DNA of 64,000 nucleotides, from the NCBI RefSeq assembly GCF_963855985.1, contig NC_087092.1, positions 11,532,001 through 11,596,000 on the forward strand, in the 5' to 3' direction. The notes beneath the pieces were generated by a model. The model did not search any database, had not been told where the DNA came from, and saw nothing but the letters and a program-made list of their open reading frames with translations. Below, piece after piece: positions 1-11,462 of this stretch. How positions within the stretch are numbered: the stretch's first letter is position 1; each line of letters opens with the position of its first letter. This DNA is from Ostrinia nubilalis. Lineage: Eukaryota; Arthropoda; Insecta; Lepidoptera; Crambidae. A program made the translations under genes and the position numbers.

Positions 1-1166
1 GCTTTAATCTAATATGCTCAACTATTGAAGCTTTTTAAGTTATCATAATAACGATTTATTCGCTTTAACGATCATCACGAAATGCCTCAAGTCGTGATTT
101 CACGCATAAAGGCAAAACTAAAGCATCTTAATTCCCTACATAAACCTGCGGCGTAGGAACGCAATCGCATTATACAGGTAAAAGTAGTTTAAAACGCATC
201 AGCTTAAGTTTAACACTCATTTAACTTAGATTTTAATTTATCAGAATATATTATTTACTTTATATTTGTGCAGTTGACTGTACACAGATCTATGCATAAT
301 AGCTTATGCACTTTCTCTTATTTTCTCTACAGAAATTGACAGGTCATCGTTAGACGAACAATTGATTTACATGCATATTTTATTCATGTTAAATCATCGA
401 AAAGAACATGACTGCTGCCGTTCTAAAATTTATGTTACATCCAAAAGGAAAATTAAAAATGTTTGCCCTACGTACAAAATAACATTAATCAATCAGTAAT
501 CGAAGATTCCCTCTCAAAAGCAAGCGAAAAACATCCAAAGTGGCATAATATCTAACTACCTGTCCATTATTCAAGAAGCTGACAGGCGAATTTGCAATAA
601 TTTCACTAAGGGTTAAGTATCTGCGTATCGCCGCAACAGATGCGTGGCTGCGCAAGCGCTCAATACAACATTATTAGGCTGCATTCATAGTGATAAACCT
701 ATTAATCTTTGATTGTGAGCTGCTGTTTACAAATTGTTTGTAGAGATTCAGGCTTTTTTTGTTCATAAGGGTTGATGATTGGAATCAAAATGCGACCTTC
801 TTGTTAGAATTTCTACTAGCCAAAACATAGATGCTGATATTGCTGATAGGTAAATCAAATCCTGGAATTCCGGGCATGGAATAGGTATTACATGTATAAT
901 TAGGTAATTATGGATGTTACTCTGATACTCTCGAATGATGTCGTTTAAAAATAGGTACATAACTATCTCCACTGGCATGATATTAAATAAATTATCGTCC
1001 AATTAAATATTTTCATTTATGTATGGACTTTTTTTGTTAAAAAAGATTGCGATAGAAATTCTCAGATAACAATAGAACAAGTCAATATGGATACGCCCTA
1101 ATAGAGCAAATCATCGGCGCGATTGTGCCTCGGGTACCTTCTGACCTTTCGATGTCCAGGAATTGG

Positions 1167-1560
1167 CCAAGACGCTCGCTTCGGGCCACACCCAGCGCCT
1201 GACCAGTGACCACATTAGGATGCTGCGTACAGTCAGCATATCAGAGAACTTTTTTTGTTACAAAAACACACATATAAGATGTTACTTTGTTTAGTTGATT
1301 TCAGTTGTCTGTAGAAAAACTGTAGTTAGATGGTGATTACATATTTGTGAAAGCCTTTCTTGTATTTAATTAATAAGTTAGTTCACCAAGACTCTCGCTT
1401 CATGCCACACCCAGACCAATGCCTGACCACATTAGATGCTGTGTGCAGCCTTCAGCTTAACAGAGAGCTTTTCGTTGCAAAAGCACGTACTTTAGAAAAG
1501 GTGTTATTTGATGGCGATTACCTACTTATTTGGGAAAACCTTTCTTGTGTAAACCTACTT
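1167..1560 (+). repeat. Diverged tandem direct repeat, about 219-bp unit
   Basis: The segment starting at 1167 (CCAAGACGCTCGCTTC) is repeated imperfectly from 1386 (CCAAGACTCTCGCTTC). Both copies continue with a CCACACCCAG block, a GACCACATTAG block, a GAGAGCTTTT/GAGAACTTTT block, a GGTGATTAC/GGCGATTACC block and AAGCCTTTCTTGT/AACCTTTCTTGT. The 70-codon open frame from about 1360 lies inside this repeat and has no recognisable motif. The spacing is seen; origin by unequal exchange or as part of an unknown element is inference. Confidence 0.7.
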
Positions 1561-3734
1561 ATAAGTATGTAATTGTTTCTTAATAAATATTAGTTTAATT
1601 TTCTTCGACTCTTTGTCTTTTTAATAAATATTCTGTACATTACATTACATAAGTAGTATATCCGTCAAACTAGCACCCATAACACAAGCATATAAGTTGC
1701 TTATTTTGGGGTTAGCTGGCGCTGTGTGAAATTGTCCAAATTTTTATTTATATTTGTACAAAAGATTTACTATATTACTTAAGTAGGTAACTGTTACTGA
1801 CACTAAACAACCAACTAAGTGAACGATTCTGACTAATTTTACAAGAACAGAAACACGTCTACTAATTCTTAATAATATTCGGCGATTACACGATACATTT
1901 AATAGGTATCGATTAATCAACATCGCAAATACCTAACACAATCGAATCTACAAACGAGTAGTACAAGGTCCTACAAGGCGAACTGCAGCTGCATTCTTCC
2001 TGCCGCCCGATTACCTTGAAATCACCGATTGTTTTTAACACCGAGAATTCTGGGAATCCGATTACCGAGTAGCATTCTATCGATGTTATCGATATTCAAT
2101 CGAATAGTTCAAGACATTTGACGCGGGCGTTTTAATCTTTACATAAATAAACAGACGGACTTGTTTCACTCGTATGAACTTAATCTAACTTATTGACAGT
2201 TATTTTGGCCATATTTGGGCCATATTGTATTGCATGCCAAACGCTCAATGCATTTTTGAGATGTTTTTTGTTTTCATCTTTCAATACATTAGTACCTAGC
2301 TAAGATTGTTACAAGACAAAAATACACGCCTGTTTCAAAAGTTATAATACGGATATGTGGGATATAATGGATTAAGAAGCACTCTAACGAATAAACTTGT
2401 ATTATGACTCTACGAGCTAGTGTAATAAATAACATTGCGAATAATTCATTTAAAATACAAGAATCTGGGATTTTATTATTTGTTTTAATTGTAAGTTATT
2501 AACAATACGCAATGTAAGTGAAAATTAAACATTAATCAAATTACATTGTATGCTCATGTAACTTTGCGTTTATTTGTAGTGACAGCTTCAAATATAATCA
2601 ACAAATGAATTATGAAGCTGTAAATACAATTACGAACCTATAAATCTACCGCGAAATGTAACAAAACAAAATAAATTATACAGATACTTTAATACAAGCA
2701 TTATTTACTTTATTTCGCAATAATACCACATTGAAAATGGAAGAGGTGAGGTAACTCTTTGAATAAATCACACAGTGGTTGGAGATACGACAAACACGGG
2801 AAACGTTAGTTAGCTGGGCTTACTGTATTAAATTAATTAATGCCTTAATTTTAATTAAATACGAGTATAAGCCATGTCAGACTCAGAATATAATATTTTC
2901 ATAGCAGGAAATTACTTTTTCATCGTCACAAAACATAATAAGTTTATTAAAATTGGTGACAAATTGATGAAAATTGCTAATGCCTATTTACAATAGAGAT
3001 ATCGTCATAGTATGAGCGACATTCCAACCATACGCACGCCAAAGCCAGCGAAAACTATAAGTAAATATTTAAATACCTAGTTGACGCAAATCGCGGAAAA
3101 GTTTTCAGCACTCCACGTGCTAATTGGCAATTTAAAATCGCGTGCATATTTTTTCGGAAACCCATCTATCAATCACCAAAACTATGCCGATATTTGGCAA
3201 TTGCAGTCTAGTTTTGCCGGAGTCGTGCACTAAAACGTGGCTTCGCCTTTCACGCCCAATTTCCTACGTCTGATTTTATTCCGAACCAGTTATACTTCGT
3301 TATAATCGAACTGACCGAACTTTGTATCTAAGTTTTGACGTAGAACAAGACATATTTGGCGTACGAGTCGGAAAACAATTAATATTTAATGTTTTGTGTG
3401 TGCCTAGCCTACATTTCTATTCTTCGTTACGCGATGTTTTATCGAGGAAAATCTGCTTGTTTGTAAACCACAAGTGCCTTATCTCGGAGTGTTATGTATG
3501 GTATTGTTTCATTTCATAATTAGTCCAAAAACCAATAGGAAGACACGATAATTTTAACAGAAAGATGTAAACTTTTAGCTACTGTATTTTCCATATGAAG
3601 AAATTGCAACTGATTACAATAAATTAATGCAATCGTTGGTTGCATATATAGGTACTTTATGATGCTAACGCGACCGTGCGTTCCTACAAAGTAGCCCTTT
3701 GCGTAATTTGCATAGGTAATAATTAAAATGTTGC

Positions 3735-3860
3735 CGAAGGGAACGCGCCGAGCGAGATCGCCTTTTACTTGATTGGCCGAGTCGCCGTTCCGCATTCCCG
3801 CGGGCTGCGCGCGCGCCTACGCTTCCTTAAACAGATTATTTTAACGCGGCGACTCTTGCC
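3735..3860. promoter_or_regulatory. CpG-rich block, possible promoter or first-exon region
   Basis: A short stretch rich in CG dinucleotides stands out from the AT-rich surroundings and includes GCGCGCGCG-type sequence and a CCAAT motif on the minus strand (GATTGG on plus, about 3771). Such blocks in moth genomes often mark first exons, but no start codon with good context or clear splice donor is seen. Confidence 0.25.
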
Positions 3861-5361
3861 CTTTGCGCTAACTACTTACATAAATATTATTTTCATAAAA
3901 CATTAAGGATGATATTTTAGGTCTGTGCATTTTTTAAAGATAAGTGTAAGAAAATGGTTTTTGAAAAAGAAAATGCTAAATAATTTCTGCAGAAAACGAA
4001 ACCACCATTGAGATTTCTTTGCCCCAAAAAAAAAGTACTTCTCATACATAAGGTACGCAATATAAAGTTTTCTAAGTTATGGATCGAAAAATCGACCGAA
4101 CTTGTTGATTTTACTTTAACATTTCGCTTTCCATCAATTTACCTCATCTTAGAAAAAAATTAATTATCGAATAAGTACAAAGTGAAGGCACAACCAATTA
4201 CTAAATATCCTGTAATCAAGGAAACGATAAAACAGGGAGAGCCAAAGCAGGATATTCAATTACTTCACTCAACAAGGCTCACAGGATAGTGATAATAACG
4301 AATTAGTCATAAATTATGAACTGAATGACGTGAGGAAAAACTGATTATAAACGGGCTTCGTTTGGATTAATTGAAGTTCACGATTATAATTGGCTGATTC
4401 AGTGAATGAGGCGAGGAAATCAAAGTCATGTAACGCTTCCCTATGCAATCTGTTACCACCTTTTGTTTGTTTCTTTTACTTAATTGATCGTTAATGATCA
4501 GCGGATTTGTTCACATTTATAAATATTTACTAATTACTTGAAATTACATTAAATTCCCTTTTTAATACTAATTCGCAAAAAGATTTAAAGTCTGTTCACC
4601 GTTGTTGCCACATCAATATCGTGATGTAATCAATAAATATTTTATTCAAATAGTTATGTACTTATTCATTAATCAATTAGAGTCGTATTAATGGCCATCA
4701 AATATAAAATTTCACCACATTTACTAATTAAATAAGTAAGTAAATCTGCAAGCGTTCAAAAATGGGACGCAATAGGACGATATTCATTCATTATTATAAA
4801 ATGTTCTCATTAAAAGTTTTATATTAAGCTTTGCTCTTGTAGCAGAAGTTAAGCAGCGGATTATTAATGAATACGTAATTTAGTTGAAAAGCCCTTCTAA
4901 TTGATACTAAGAAATTCTTTTGTATATTTAAATTTCATCAAAGCTACGCAGCGACGTTCAAAATCAAATTAGACACATTGTGTTTTGGGTCTTTAAATAT
5001 TGCTTTCATGCAAAATAAAAAAAGTCATTTTCACTCTTTTTTCTTTTTCTTTTTTTTCTACTGCCAGTTCCGAACTAAATCTTAGTTTAAAAGTAAATGA
5101 TTTGAGGTTTTTTTTTTATTCTTATCTCCTTAATGACCTACAAATTGTAATGAAAACACACCCAACCAGTGTAGGATCTGTTGTATTGTCGCCATTACAA
5201 TGCACTGAATCTTTTTCAAGGTTTTTCATCAACATGTACAATAGTTACCAGCTGTTTGCACCTCTATGGAAATATGTTTTTCAGGCCAATTTTTCATAAA
5301 AACAAAATATATTAGTTTTCGTAGACGTCCATGTGTGCGTGAAATATATCTTATTGCGTTA

Positions 5362-5366
5362 GTCCA
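5362..5366. repeat. Left target-site duplication GTCCA of the BEL/Pao element
   Basis: GTCCA lies directly before the TG of the left LTR and recurs directly after the CA of the right LTR (11915-11919). A 5-bp duplication fits BEL/Pao integrases (4-6 bp). Confidence 0.93.
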
Positions 5367-5818
5367 TGTTTCGTACCGAAATATATTTATTAGTTTCTTA
5401 ATTTTAGTTTAAGATAAAACAACACAAACTGGAAGGAATTTGCTCTTTTTCTTAATTGCATTTTTTAATCACAAACTGGCAACATTCTTTCCAATCCTAT
5501 GGAGCTAGGCTCGCGATTGCGATTGCGACGCCCCCCAGTGACGCAAGAGTTTTGAGTTCGGAAGGACGCCCGTGCGCAACAGCGGTGTGTTCTTTAATTC
5601 GGCAACCACATAAGCGTTTGTCATTTTCCAAAATCAAGTGAATCTAATGAGTGCGGGATCCAGCCCCTATGGAACTATGGTCTTTCTCATCAATATGTGC
5701 TAATACTTCACAAACAAACTGCATTTCGGAGATACGCCGGGCCCGGCTGAGCACGCGGCTGGCACTGTGGAAAAGAGGTTTGTTCGCCGTTTGTTTTGAA
5801 AATTTAGTATAGCTAACA
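5367..5818 (+). repeat. Left LTR, 452 bp
   Basis: Starts TGTTTCGTACCG and ends TATAGCTAACA, and is repeated identically 6096 bp downstream. It should contain the promoter and start of transcription; no clear TATA box is seen. The 61-codon open frame inside it occurs equally in both LTRs, and I see no reason to call it a gene. Confidence 0.95.
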
Positions 5819-5828
5819 TATTATTTGT

Positions 5829-5845
5829 TGGTCCTTCGAGCCGGA
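5829..5845 (+). other. Primer binding site matching the tRNA-Tyr 3' end
   Basis: TGGTCCTTCGAGCCGGA begins 10 bp after the left LTR. Its reverse complement ends in CCA preceded by TCGAAGGA, the acceptor strand of eukaryotic tRNA-Tyr (whose 5' end is CCTTCGA). This would prime minus-strand DNA synthesis. The match was made from knowledge of tRNA-Tyr, not a search. Confidence 0.8.
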
Positions 5846-5942
5846 TTTTCATTTTCCTTCCAATTGTGTAGTTTTATCGTAATTTTAGCGTACATACGTA
5901 CCACATTTTTCATTCCACGTGCGACCATCTTTGTAACGCAAA

Positions 5943-8900
5943 ATGGCGCAATCGAAAGTGGAAAATGATTCCAAGACCTCATTAGATTCCAATAGCGAGA
6001 GTAGTAGTTCATGTGTTCAGGATATTTTCGAGCGAGATTTAATTTTAGACGATTTAAAGAGAACATTACAGTTTGCAACTACAGATATTCAAAAATTCAT
6101 TTCACGTACCAAAGATTTGTCAGCTCTTCATAGAAAGTTTAGCAAATTGCAAACTAAAGTCGAAAAGTCTCTCATTAAATCTAAATCATTCAATAAAGAG
6201 GAACAAATCAAAATTAGAAACGACTTCGACGATTCATATTATGCAATTGTCACTCAAGTAGATAAATTAAAACAATGTCAGGAGCAAAGCAGACGAATGA
6301 GTCGTCCCTTTGCTAATTCAGAATTTTCGAGTAATGCTAAATTACCTACTTTGCCTTTGCCCAGTTTCTCTGGCGAAAGCACAGAATGGAATTCATATTT
6401 CGATTTGTTTTGTTCTCTCGTTCACCACAATACTGCCTACACGGATGCGGAAAAGTTTAGGTATTTGCTTCTTACGTTAAAAAATGAACCATTCAACCTT
6501 ATAAAGTCCATTCCAATCACTGATGCTAATTATTTCGTAGCAATACAAATATTAACTTCACGTTATGAAAACAAAAGAATCATAGCTTCGAATCATCTTG
6601 ATAAAATACTCAACATTCCATCTTGTAACGTAAAATCAACGAGTGATTTACGTAACTTATTAAATACATTCCAAGAAAACATTAAACCTCTTGAAGTAAT
6701 GAAGTTTCCCACCAGTGAATGGAGTTTCGTTTTGTTACACATTTTACTACGTAAAATTCCCGCATCTGTTCGTAAGCAATTCGAGTTATCATTGTGTTCA
6801 CCTTCAGACATTCCAGAGGTCAACACATTCATTTCATTTTTAGAGCGTGAACTTGTCGCTGAGGAGTTTTCTAACGATAATTTCGGGCAGTCGAGTAAAA
6901 TTATTAACAATAAAGGCGGTAGATTTGGCTCACAGTCTAGCTCGCGAGCGGCGCCCCCTAGCGGCAATATGGCCGCCGGTCAGCGACAAGCCTTCGCGGC
7001 GAACTTCGCGCCGCAATCCTCTGACGTGTCAGGCAACACTCAGCCTAATCGGCATAGCGATAAGGCACATTGTTTGTTATGTGATGCTCAACATACGTTG
7101 ACGAAATGTTCTAAGTTCTTAAATCTTTCAATAAAAGATCGATTTTCTTTTATTAAAAACAAAAGTGTTTGTTACAATTGTTTACATCTCGGCCATAACG
7201 TGAGCCAATGTAAATCCAATTTTTCGTGTAGGAATTGTCAGAAGCGCCATCACACATTAATTCATTTTGACAATAATGTAAACAAAGCGTTCGATCCGAG
7301 TAGCGGTACTAATCAGTCCGTCCCGCTCCCGCTCACGGCGGAGTGTAATAATGTTGTCTCTGTTTCTACGACTGATGCCCAGCTGACTTTAACGTCAACT
7401 CGAGATAAGGAAAACGATTCTATTATGCGCACGAGTACGGTGTTATTGTCTACGGCACTTGTCGATATTTATATTGATGATCACAAGTTATCAACCGTGC
7501 GCTGTTTAATTGATACGGGCAGCCAGGCTACTTTCATTTCGGAAGCGTGTGCACAACGTTTAGGTATTTCACGTAGACGTGTGAACGTTCCGCAAGTTTA
7601 TGGAATAAATAATAACAAACCGGTTTACCCTAAGGGAGTGGCTTCTTTCTTCATTGCGCCTAGAAATCAATCGCAACCATCGATTCATGTTGGTGCATTG
7701 ATTTTGCCCAAATTAATTACAACACAAATGCCTACTTGTCAATTACCTTATACAGGGTGGTCTCATATTCAAAACTTAACTTTAGCTGATCCGAGTTTTC
7801 ATACACCACAACCAGTGGAAATGCTTTTAGGTGCTGACATTATTCCGCAAATTTTATTGCATAACACAATCACGGGTCTACCAGGTTCACCAATTGCTAT
7901 GAATAGTATTTTTGGTTATTTATTGTTGGGTAAACTCGATTTGAATTCATCGATTGAGGTTTCTCTTCCGGTCCAGGTGTGTCACAGCTCTGTTTACGAC
8001 GACTTTGACCTCCAGCGATTTTGGGAATTAGAAACAATTTCTGAACAAAAGTCTCTCACTCCTGATGAACTTTTGTGTCAATCCTTTTTTGAAAACACGC
8101 ATACGCGTAATGAGTGTGGGCGATACGTGGTCGCTCTTCCCTTCAAACCTGACGCACCGCCCCTCGGCGAGTCGCGGGATATTGCTATTTCGAGATTTCG
8201 TAAATTAGAGTACAAACTCGAGCGCAATTCGCAGCTCAAACATGATTATCACGCGTGCCTCCAGGAGTACTTAGAGCTCGGCCACATGGAGCCCGTCGAT
8301 AGTCCAGCAGCTGCAGGTGGTAACTATTATATACCGCACCACGCCGTGGTCAAAGAATCTAGTGAAACCACCAAAACCAGGGTAGTTTACGACGCAGGCT
8401 CTAAGACTACAAACGGTTTTTCTCTAAACGACAATTTGTTAATTGGTCCAAAGCTTCATTTAGATATTGTTGATGTGTTATTAAAATTTCGCATTCATTT
8501 AATTGCTTTCACAGCTGATATCAAACAAATGTATCGTAACATCATGATTCGTGAATCGGATAGGGATTTTCAGCGTATAGTGTGGCGCACCTCGCCCGAG
8601 GAGCCCCTACGCGATTATAGACTTTGCACTGTGACCTTTGGAGTTAGCTCATCGCCCTATCTTGCTCTTCGCACCATTCAGCAGCTCGCTCATGACGAGG
8701 CCGCACGCTTCCCGCGCGCATCGCAGGTCCTCATGCGCGACGTATTTGTAGACGATGTCGTATCGGGTGAAAGTGATGAGTCACGGGCTCTCGCCCTACA
8801 ACAAGAGTTGATAGGTATTTGTCAATCCGCAGGTTTTGAGTTGCACAAGTGGCATAGTAATTCTCCCGCCTTACTTCTCGGTTCTCAACCGACAGTTTCT

Positions 8901-11312
8901 CATGGTGAGCGGTGCGAAAATGTGCCCTTCGCACACATGGAGAATGACTCATCCACTAAGGTCCTAGGTATGCAGTGGGACCCGAACTTAGATACTTTTG
9001 GTTTCAGTGTGAAAAGTTACTCTGAAAAATGTACAAAGAGGTCCATTCTTTCAGAAATTGCACGTATTTACGACCCTCTCGGTCTTTTATCTCCAGTGAC
9101 TTTATTTGCAAAACATTTAATTCAATTATTGTGGATTTCTTCTGTGGACTGGGACGAAACCCCACCACAAGACATAGTCGATTCGTGGGCCAGCTTTACA
9201 AGTCAGCTTCCACTATTGTCTAAAATTAGCTTTTCGCGTCATGTTTTCCCTCAAAATTGTAAATTACAGCTTCACGGCTTTTCAGACGCCTCCGAAAAGG
9301 CATACGCAGCATGTGTTTATCTCCGCGCGCAGCGCGAGGATGGTAGTGTGTGCGTGTCCTTATTGTTAGCGAAAACACGCGTCGCGCCTACGCGTCGCGT
9401 ATCTATTCCCCGTCTCGAACTGATGGGAGGTGTTTTGTTATCACAACTTATTAAAAAGGTGTTACAAAATTATAGTGATAAAATACAAAGTGATCAAATT
9501 TATACTTGGTCGGATTCAAGTATTGTTTTAGCATGGTTGCGTTCACCGCCCCATGAATGGAAAACATTTGTTTCAAACCGTACTACGGAGATATTGAATA
9601 TTGTCCCCGCGGATTGTTGGCGGCACGTCCCGTCGGCCGACAACCCCGCGGACGCTGCTTCGCGCGGCATGTTACCCGCTGCTTTCTTGCACCATGAGAT
9701 GTGGTTTCATGGGCCTCGCTGGTTGAGCGAGGATGAAAGTATGTGGCCTGTTCCAAAGCCTGTTCTTCCTACTGATGAAGAAAAGCGTAATGTTGTGTTG
9801 TGTTCGAGTACTTCTACTCCAAACGAGGACGTAGAAATTATTTCACGTTTTTCTTCACTCGGTAGACTTGTTCGTGTTACGGCTTTGATATTTCGTTTCT
9901 ATCACAAGTGTAGAAAGGTCAATATTTCTAGTTCAAAACACATTACTGTGTCAGAGTATAATTTCGCTTTGAATCGACTTATACGAGTTGTTCAACATTC
10001 AGTTTTCAATGATGATATTTTGAAGATTTGTAATGGGCAATCACCATCAAATCAATTGAAACGTCTTAATCCTTTTATAGATTCAAACAAGTTGCTTCGC
10101 GTTGGCGGTAGAATTCATAAATCGCTTTTATCTTTTGAGTCAAAACATCAATTGATTTTACCTAAAAAACATTCTTTAACTTATTTACTGATTGACTTTA
10201 TTCACGTTTCAAACTTGCACAGTGGGGCTCAAAGCACCCAATATACACTTTTACAAAAGTATTGGATATTATCAAGTCGTGACGTCATCCGCCAACGCAT
10301 TCATCGATGCGTCCGTTGTGTTCGTGCGCGCCCCGCGCACACGCAGCCGTCAATGGGTTTGTTGCCCGTAGCTCGCTTGCGACCGGCCAGACCATTCATA
10401 AAAACTTCAGTAGATTTCGCAGGTCCATTTTACGTTCGGGCAAATAAGGTTCGTAACGCTAAAATAGTTAAATGTTATGTAGCAGTTTTCGTATGTATGA
10501 GCGTTAAGGCTATACATTTAGAGATCGTTTCGGAGCTTTCCACAGAAGCGTTTTTAGCTACACTTAGGCGTTTTGTTTCGCGACGCGGTTTGTGTACAGA
10601 TATTTATTCAGACTGTGGAAAGAATTTCGTGGGATGCGATAGGTATCTTACGGAATTGTATAGTTTCTTGCGTAATGACGTAGTACAAACTACGCTCAAT
10701 TCAAAAGTTCTTGGTCAAGGCATCACTTGGCATTTTCAACCCCCATACGCTAGTCATTTTGGTGGACTATTCGAAGCGGGTGTTAAAAGCTTTAAGCATC
10801 ATTTCCATCGTGTGGTCGGCACACGAACTTTGACATATGACGAGATGCATACGCTCTTATGTCAAATAGAGGCGATTCTCAATTCGCGCCCACTTTGTGT
10901 TTTAAGTGCAGACTCTTGGGATCCTCTCCCTTTGACTCCATCACATTTTTTAATAGGTGAGCCCTTAACGTCAATTCCTGACATTTCTTTAGTGGATGAG
11001 AATCCTAGCCGCTTAGTAAGATGGCGTCTCATCCAACAGTCCACTCAACATTTTTGGAAGAGATGGAGTCTTGAGTATTTACATCATATTCAACAAGCAA
11101 CCAAGTGGTTTAGTAATCGCGGTGCCCCGATACGTGAGGGCATGATTGTGGTGTTACGCGAAGACAACGTTCCTCCCTTGCAGTGGAGACTTGCGCGTGT
11201 TCACGCCTTACACCCAGGTCCTGACGGGATCTGTCTGGTCGTTACTTTACAAATTGGACAGTCGTTCTTCAAACGAGCTGTTGTTAAGATTTGTCCTCTT
11301 CCTGTTGAGTAG
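5943..11312 (+). CDS. BEL/Pao Gag-Pol polyprotein, intact
   Basis: This single 1789-residue frame starts at ATG 5943. The N-terminal Gag half is coiled and Ser/Lys-rich, followed by a Pao-type Gag region (DUF1759-like, about residues 120-300). A CCHC zinc knuckle spans 410-423 (C-x2-C-x4-H-x4-C), with more Cys/His pairs around it. The aspartic protease has D-T-G-S at 524-527. Reverse transcriptase has the first catalytic Asp at 859 and an F-V-D-D box at 935-938, where most relatives have Y-V-D-D or F-V-D-D. RNase H has acidic residues D1115, E1159, D1191 and D1233. Integrase has the zinc pair H1421/H1426 with C1456/C1459 and the catalytic triad D1491, D1557, E1611, then a C-terminal DUF5641-like domain reaching the stop. 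All key residues I could check are present. Gag and Pol share one frame with no stop or shift, so Gag excess must come from processing or another route. It ends 150 bp before the right LTR. Confidence 0.96.
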   Translation: MAQSKVENDSKTSLDSNSESSSSCVQDIFERDLILDDLKRTLQFATTDIQKFISRTKDLSALHRKFSKLQTKVEKSLIKSKSFNKEEQIKIRNDFDDSYYAIVTQVDKLKQCQEQSRRMSRPFANSEFSSNAKLPTLPLPSFSGESTEWNSYFDLFCSLVHHNTAYTDAEKFRYLLLTLKNEPFNLIKSIPITDANYFVAIQILTSRYENKRIIASNHLDKILNIPSCNVKSTSDLRNLLNTFQENIKPLEVMKFPTSEWSFVLLHILLRKIPASVRKQFELSLCSPSDIPEVNTFISFLERELVAEEFSNDNFGQSSKIINNKGGRFGSQSSSRAAPPSGNMAAGQRQAFAANFAPQSSDVSGNTQPNRHSDKAHCLLCDAQHTLTKCSKFLNLSIKDRFSFIKNKSVCYNCLHLGHNVSQCKSNFSCRNCQKRHHTLIHFDNNVNKAFDPSSGTNQSVPLPLTAECNNVVSVSTTDAQLTLTSTRDKENDSIMRTSTVLLSTALVDIYIDDHKLSTVRCLIDTGSQATFISEACAQRLGISRRRVNVPQVYGINNNKPVYPKGVASFFIAPRNQSQPSIHVGALILPKLITTQMPTCQLPYTGWSHIQNLTLADPSFHTPQPVEMLLGADIIPQILLHNTITGLPGSPIAMNSIFGYLLLGKLDLNSSIEVSLPVQVCHSSVYDDFDLQRFWELETISEQKSLTPDELLCQSFFENTHTRNECGRYVVALPFKPDAPPLGESRDIAISRFRKLEYKLERNSQLKHDYHACLQEYLELGHMEPVDSPAAAGGNYYIPHHAVVKESSETTKTRVVYDAGSKTTNGFSLNDNLLIGPKLHLDIVDVLLKFRIHLIAFTADIKQMYRNIMIRESDRDFQRIVWRTSPEEPLRDYRLCTVTFGVSSSPYLALRTIQQLAHDEAARFPRASQVLMRDVFVDDVVSGESDESRALALQQELIGICQSAGFELHKWHSNSPALLLGSQPTVSHGERCENVPFAHMENDSSTKVLGMQWDPNLDTFGFSVKSYSEKCTKRSILSEIARIYDPLGLLSPVTLFAKHLIQLLWISSVDWDETPPQDIVDSWASFTSQLPLLSKISFSRHVFPQNCKLQLHGFSDASEKAYAACVYLRAQREDGSVCVSLLLAKTRVAPTRRVSIPRLELMGGVLLSQLIKKVLQNYSDKIQSDQIYTWSDSSIVLAWLRSPPHEWKTFVSNRTTEILNIVPADCWRHVPSADNPADAASRGMLPAAFLHHEMWFHGPRWLSEDESMWPVPKPVLPTDEEKRNVVLCSSTSTPNEDVEIISRFSSLGRLVRVTALIFRFYHKCRKVNISSSKHITVSEYNFALNRLIRVVQHSVFNDDILKICNGQSPSNQLKRLNPFIDSNKLLRVGGRIHKSLLSFESKHQLILPKKHSLTYLLIDFIHVSNLHSGAQSTQYTLLQKYWILSSRDVIRQRIHRCVRCVRARPAHTQPSMGLLPVARLRPARPFIKTSVDFAGPFYVRANKVRNAKIVKCYVAVFVCMSVKAIHLEIVSELSTEAFLATLRRFVSRRGLCTDIYSDCGKNFVGCDRYLTELYSFLRNDVVQTTLNSKVLGQGITWHFQPPYASHFGGLFEAGVKSFKHHFHRVVGTRTLTYDEMHTLLCQIEAILNSRPLCVLSADSWDPLPLTPSHFLIGEPLTSIPDISLVDENPSRLVRWRLIQQSTQHFWKRWSLEYLHHIQQATKWFSNRGAPIREGMIVVLREDNVPPLQWRLARVHALHPGPDGICLVVTLQIGQSFFKRAVVKICPLPVE

Positions 11313-11449
11313 GGAGTAGGTACGTTTTGCATCTAAGTAAAGCTAGAGTAGTTTTAGGTTTAAAGTTAGGTTTCACTCTACAAATAGCTTAGATACTTGT
11401 AAGTTTCTTATCATAGGTTTTGTCTTGTTAAAAGATACTCGGTACTTTT

Positions 11450-11462
11450 AAGGTGAGCGGTA
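11450..11462 (+). other. Probable polypurine tract before the right LTR
   Basis: AAGGTGAGCGG followed by TA abuts the right LTR. It is short and interrupted by pyrimidines, so this is a positional call: plus-strand synthesis must be primed next to the LTR. Confidence 0.5.

Larger units (their letters stand above)
1..5361. other. Gene-poor flank left of the retrotransposon
   Basis: No convincing coding exon is seen. Open frames here are short and have no recognisable motif or splice context. The stretch is AT-rich and holds a diverged direct repeat (1167-1560) and a CpG-rich block (3735-3860), listed separately. It may be intergenic or part of a long intron. Confidence 0.5.

Noticed and set aside
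5456..5641. 61-codon open frame repeated at 11552-11737
   Set aside because: It lies wholly inside the LTR and is duplicated only because the LTR is; no domain or start context supports a gene.
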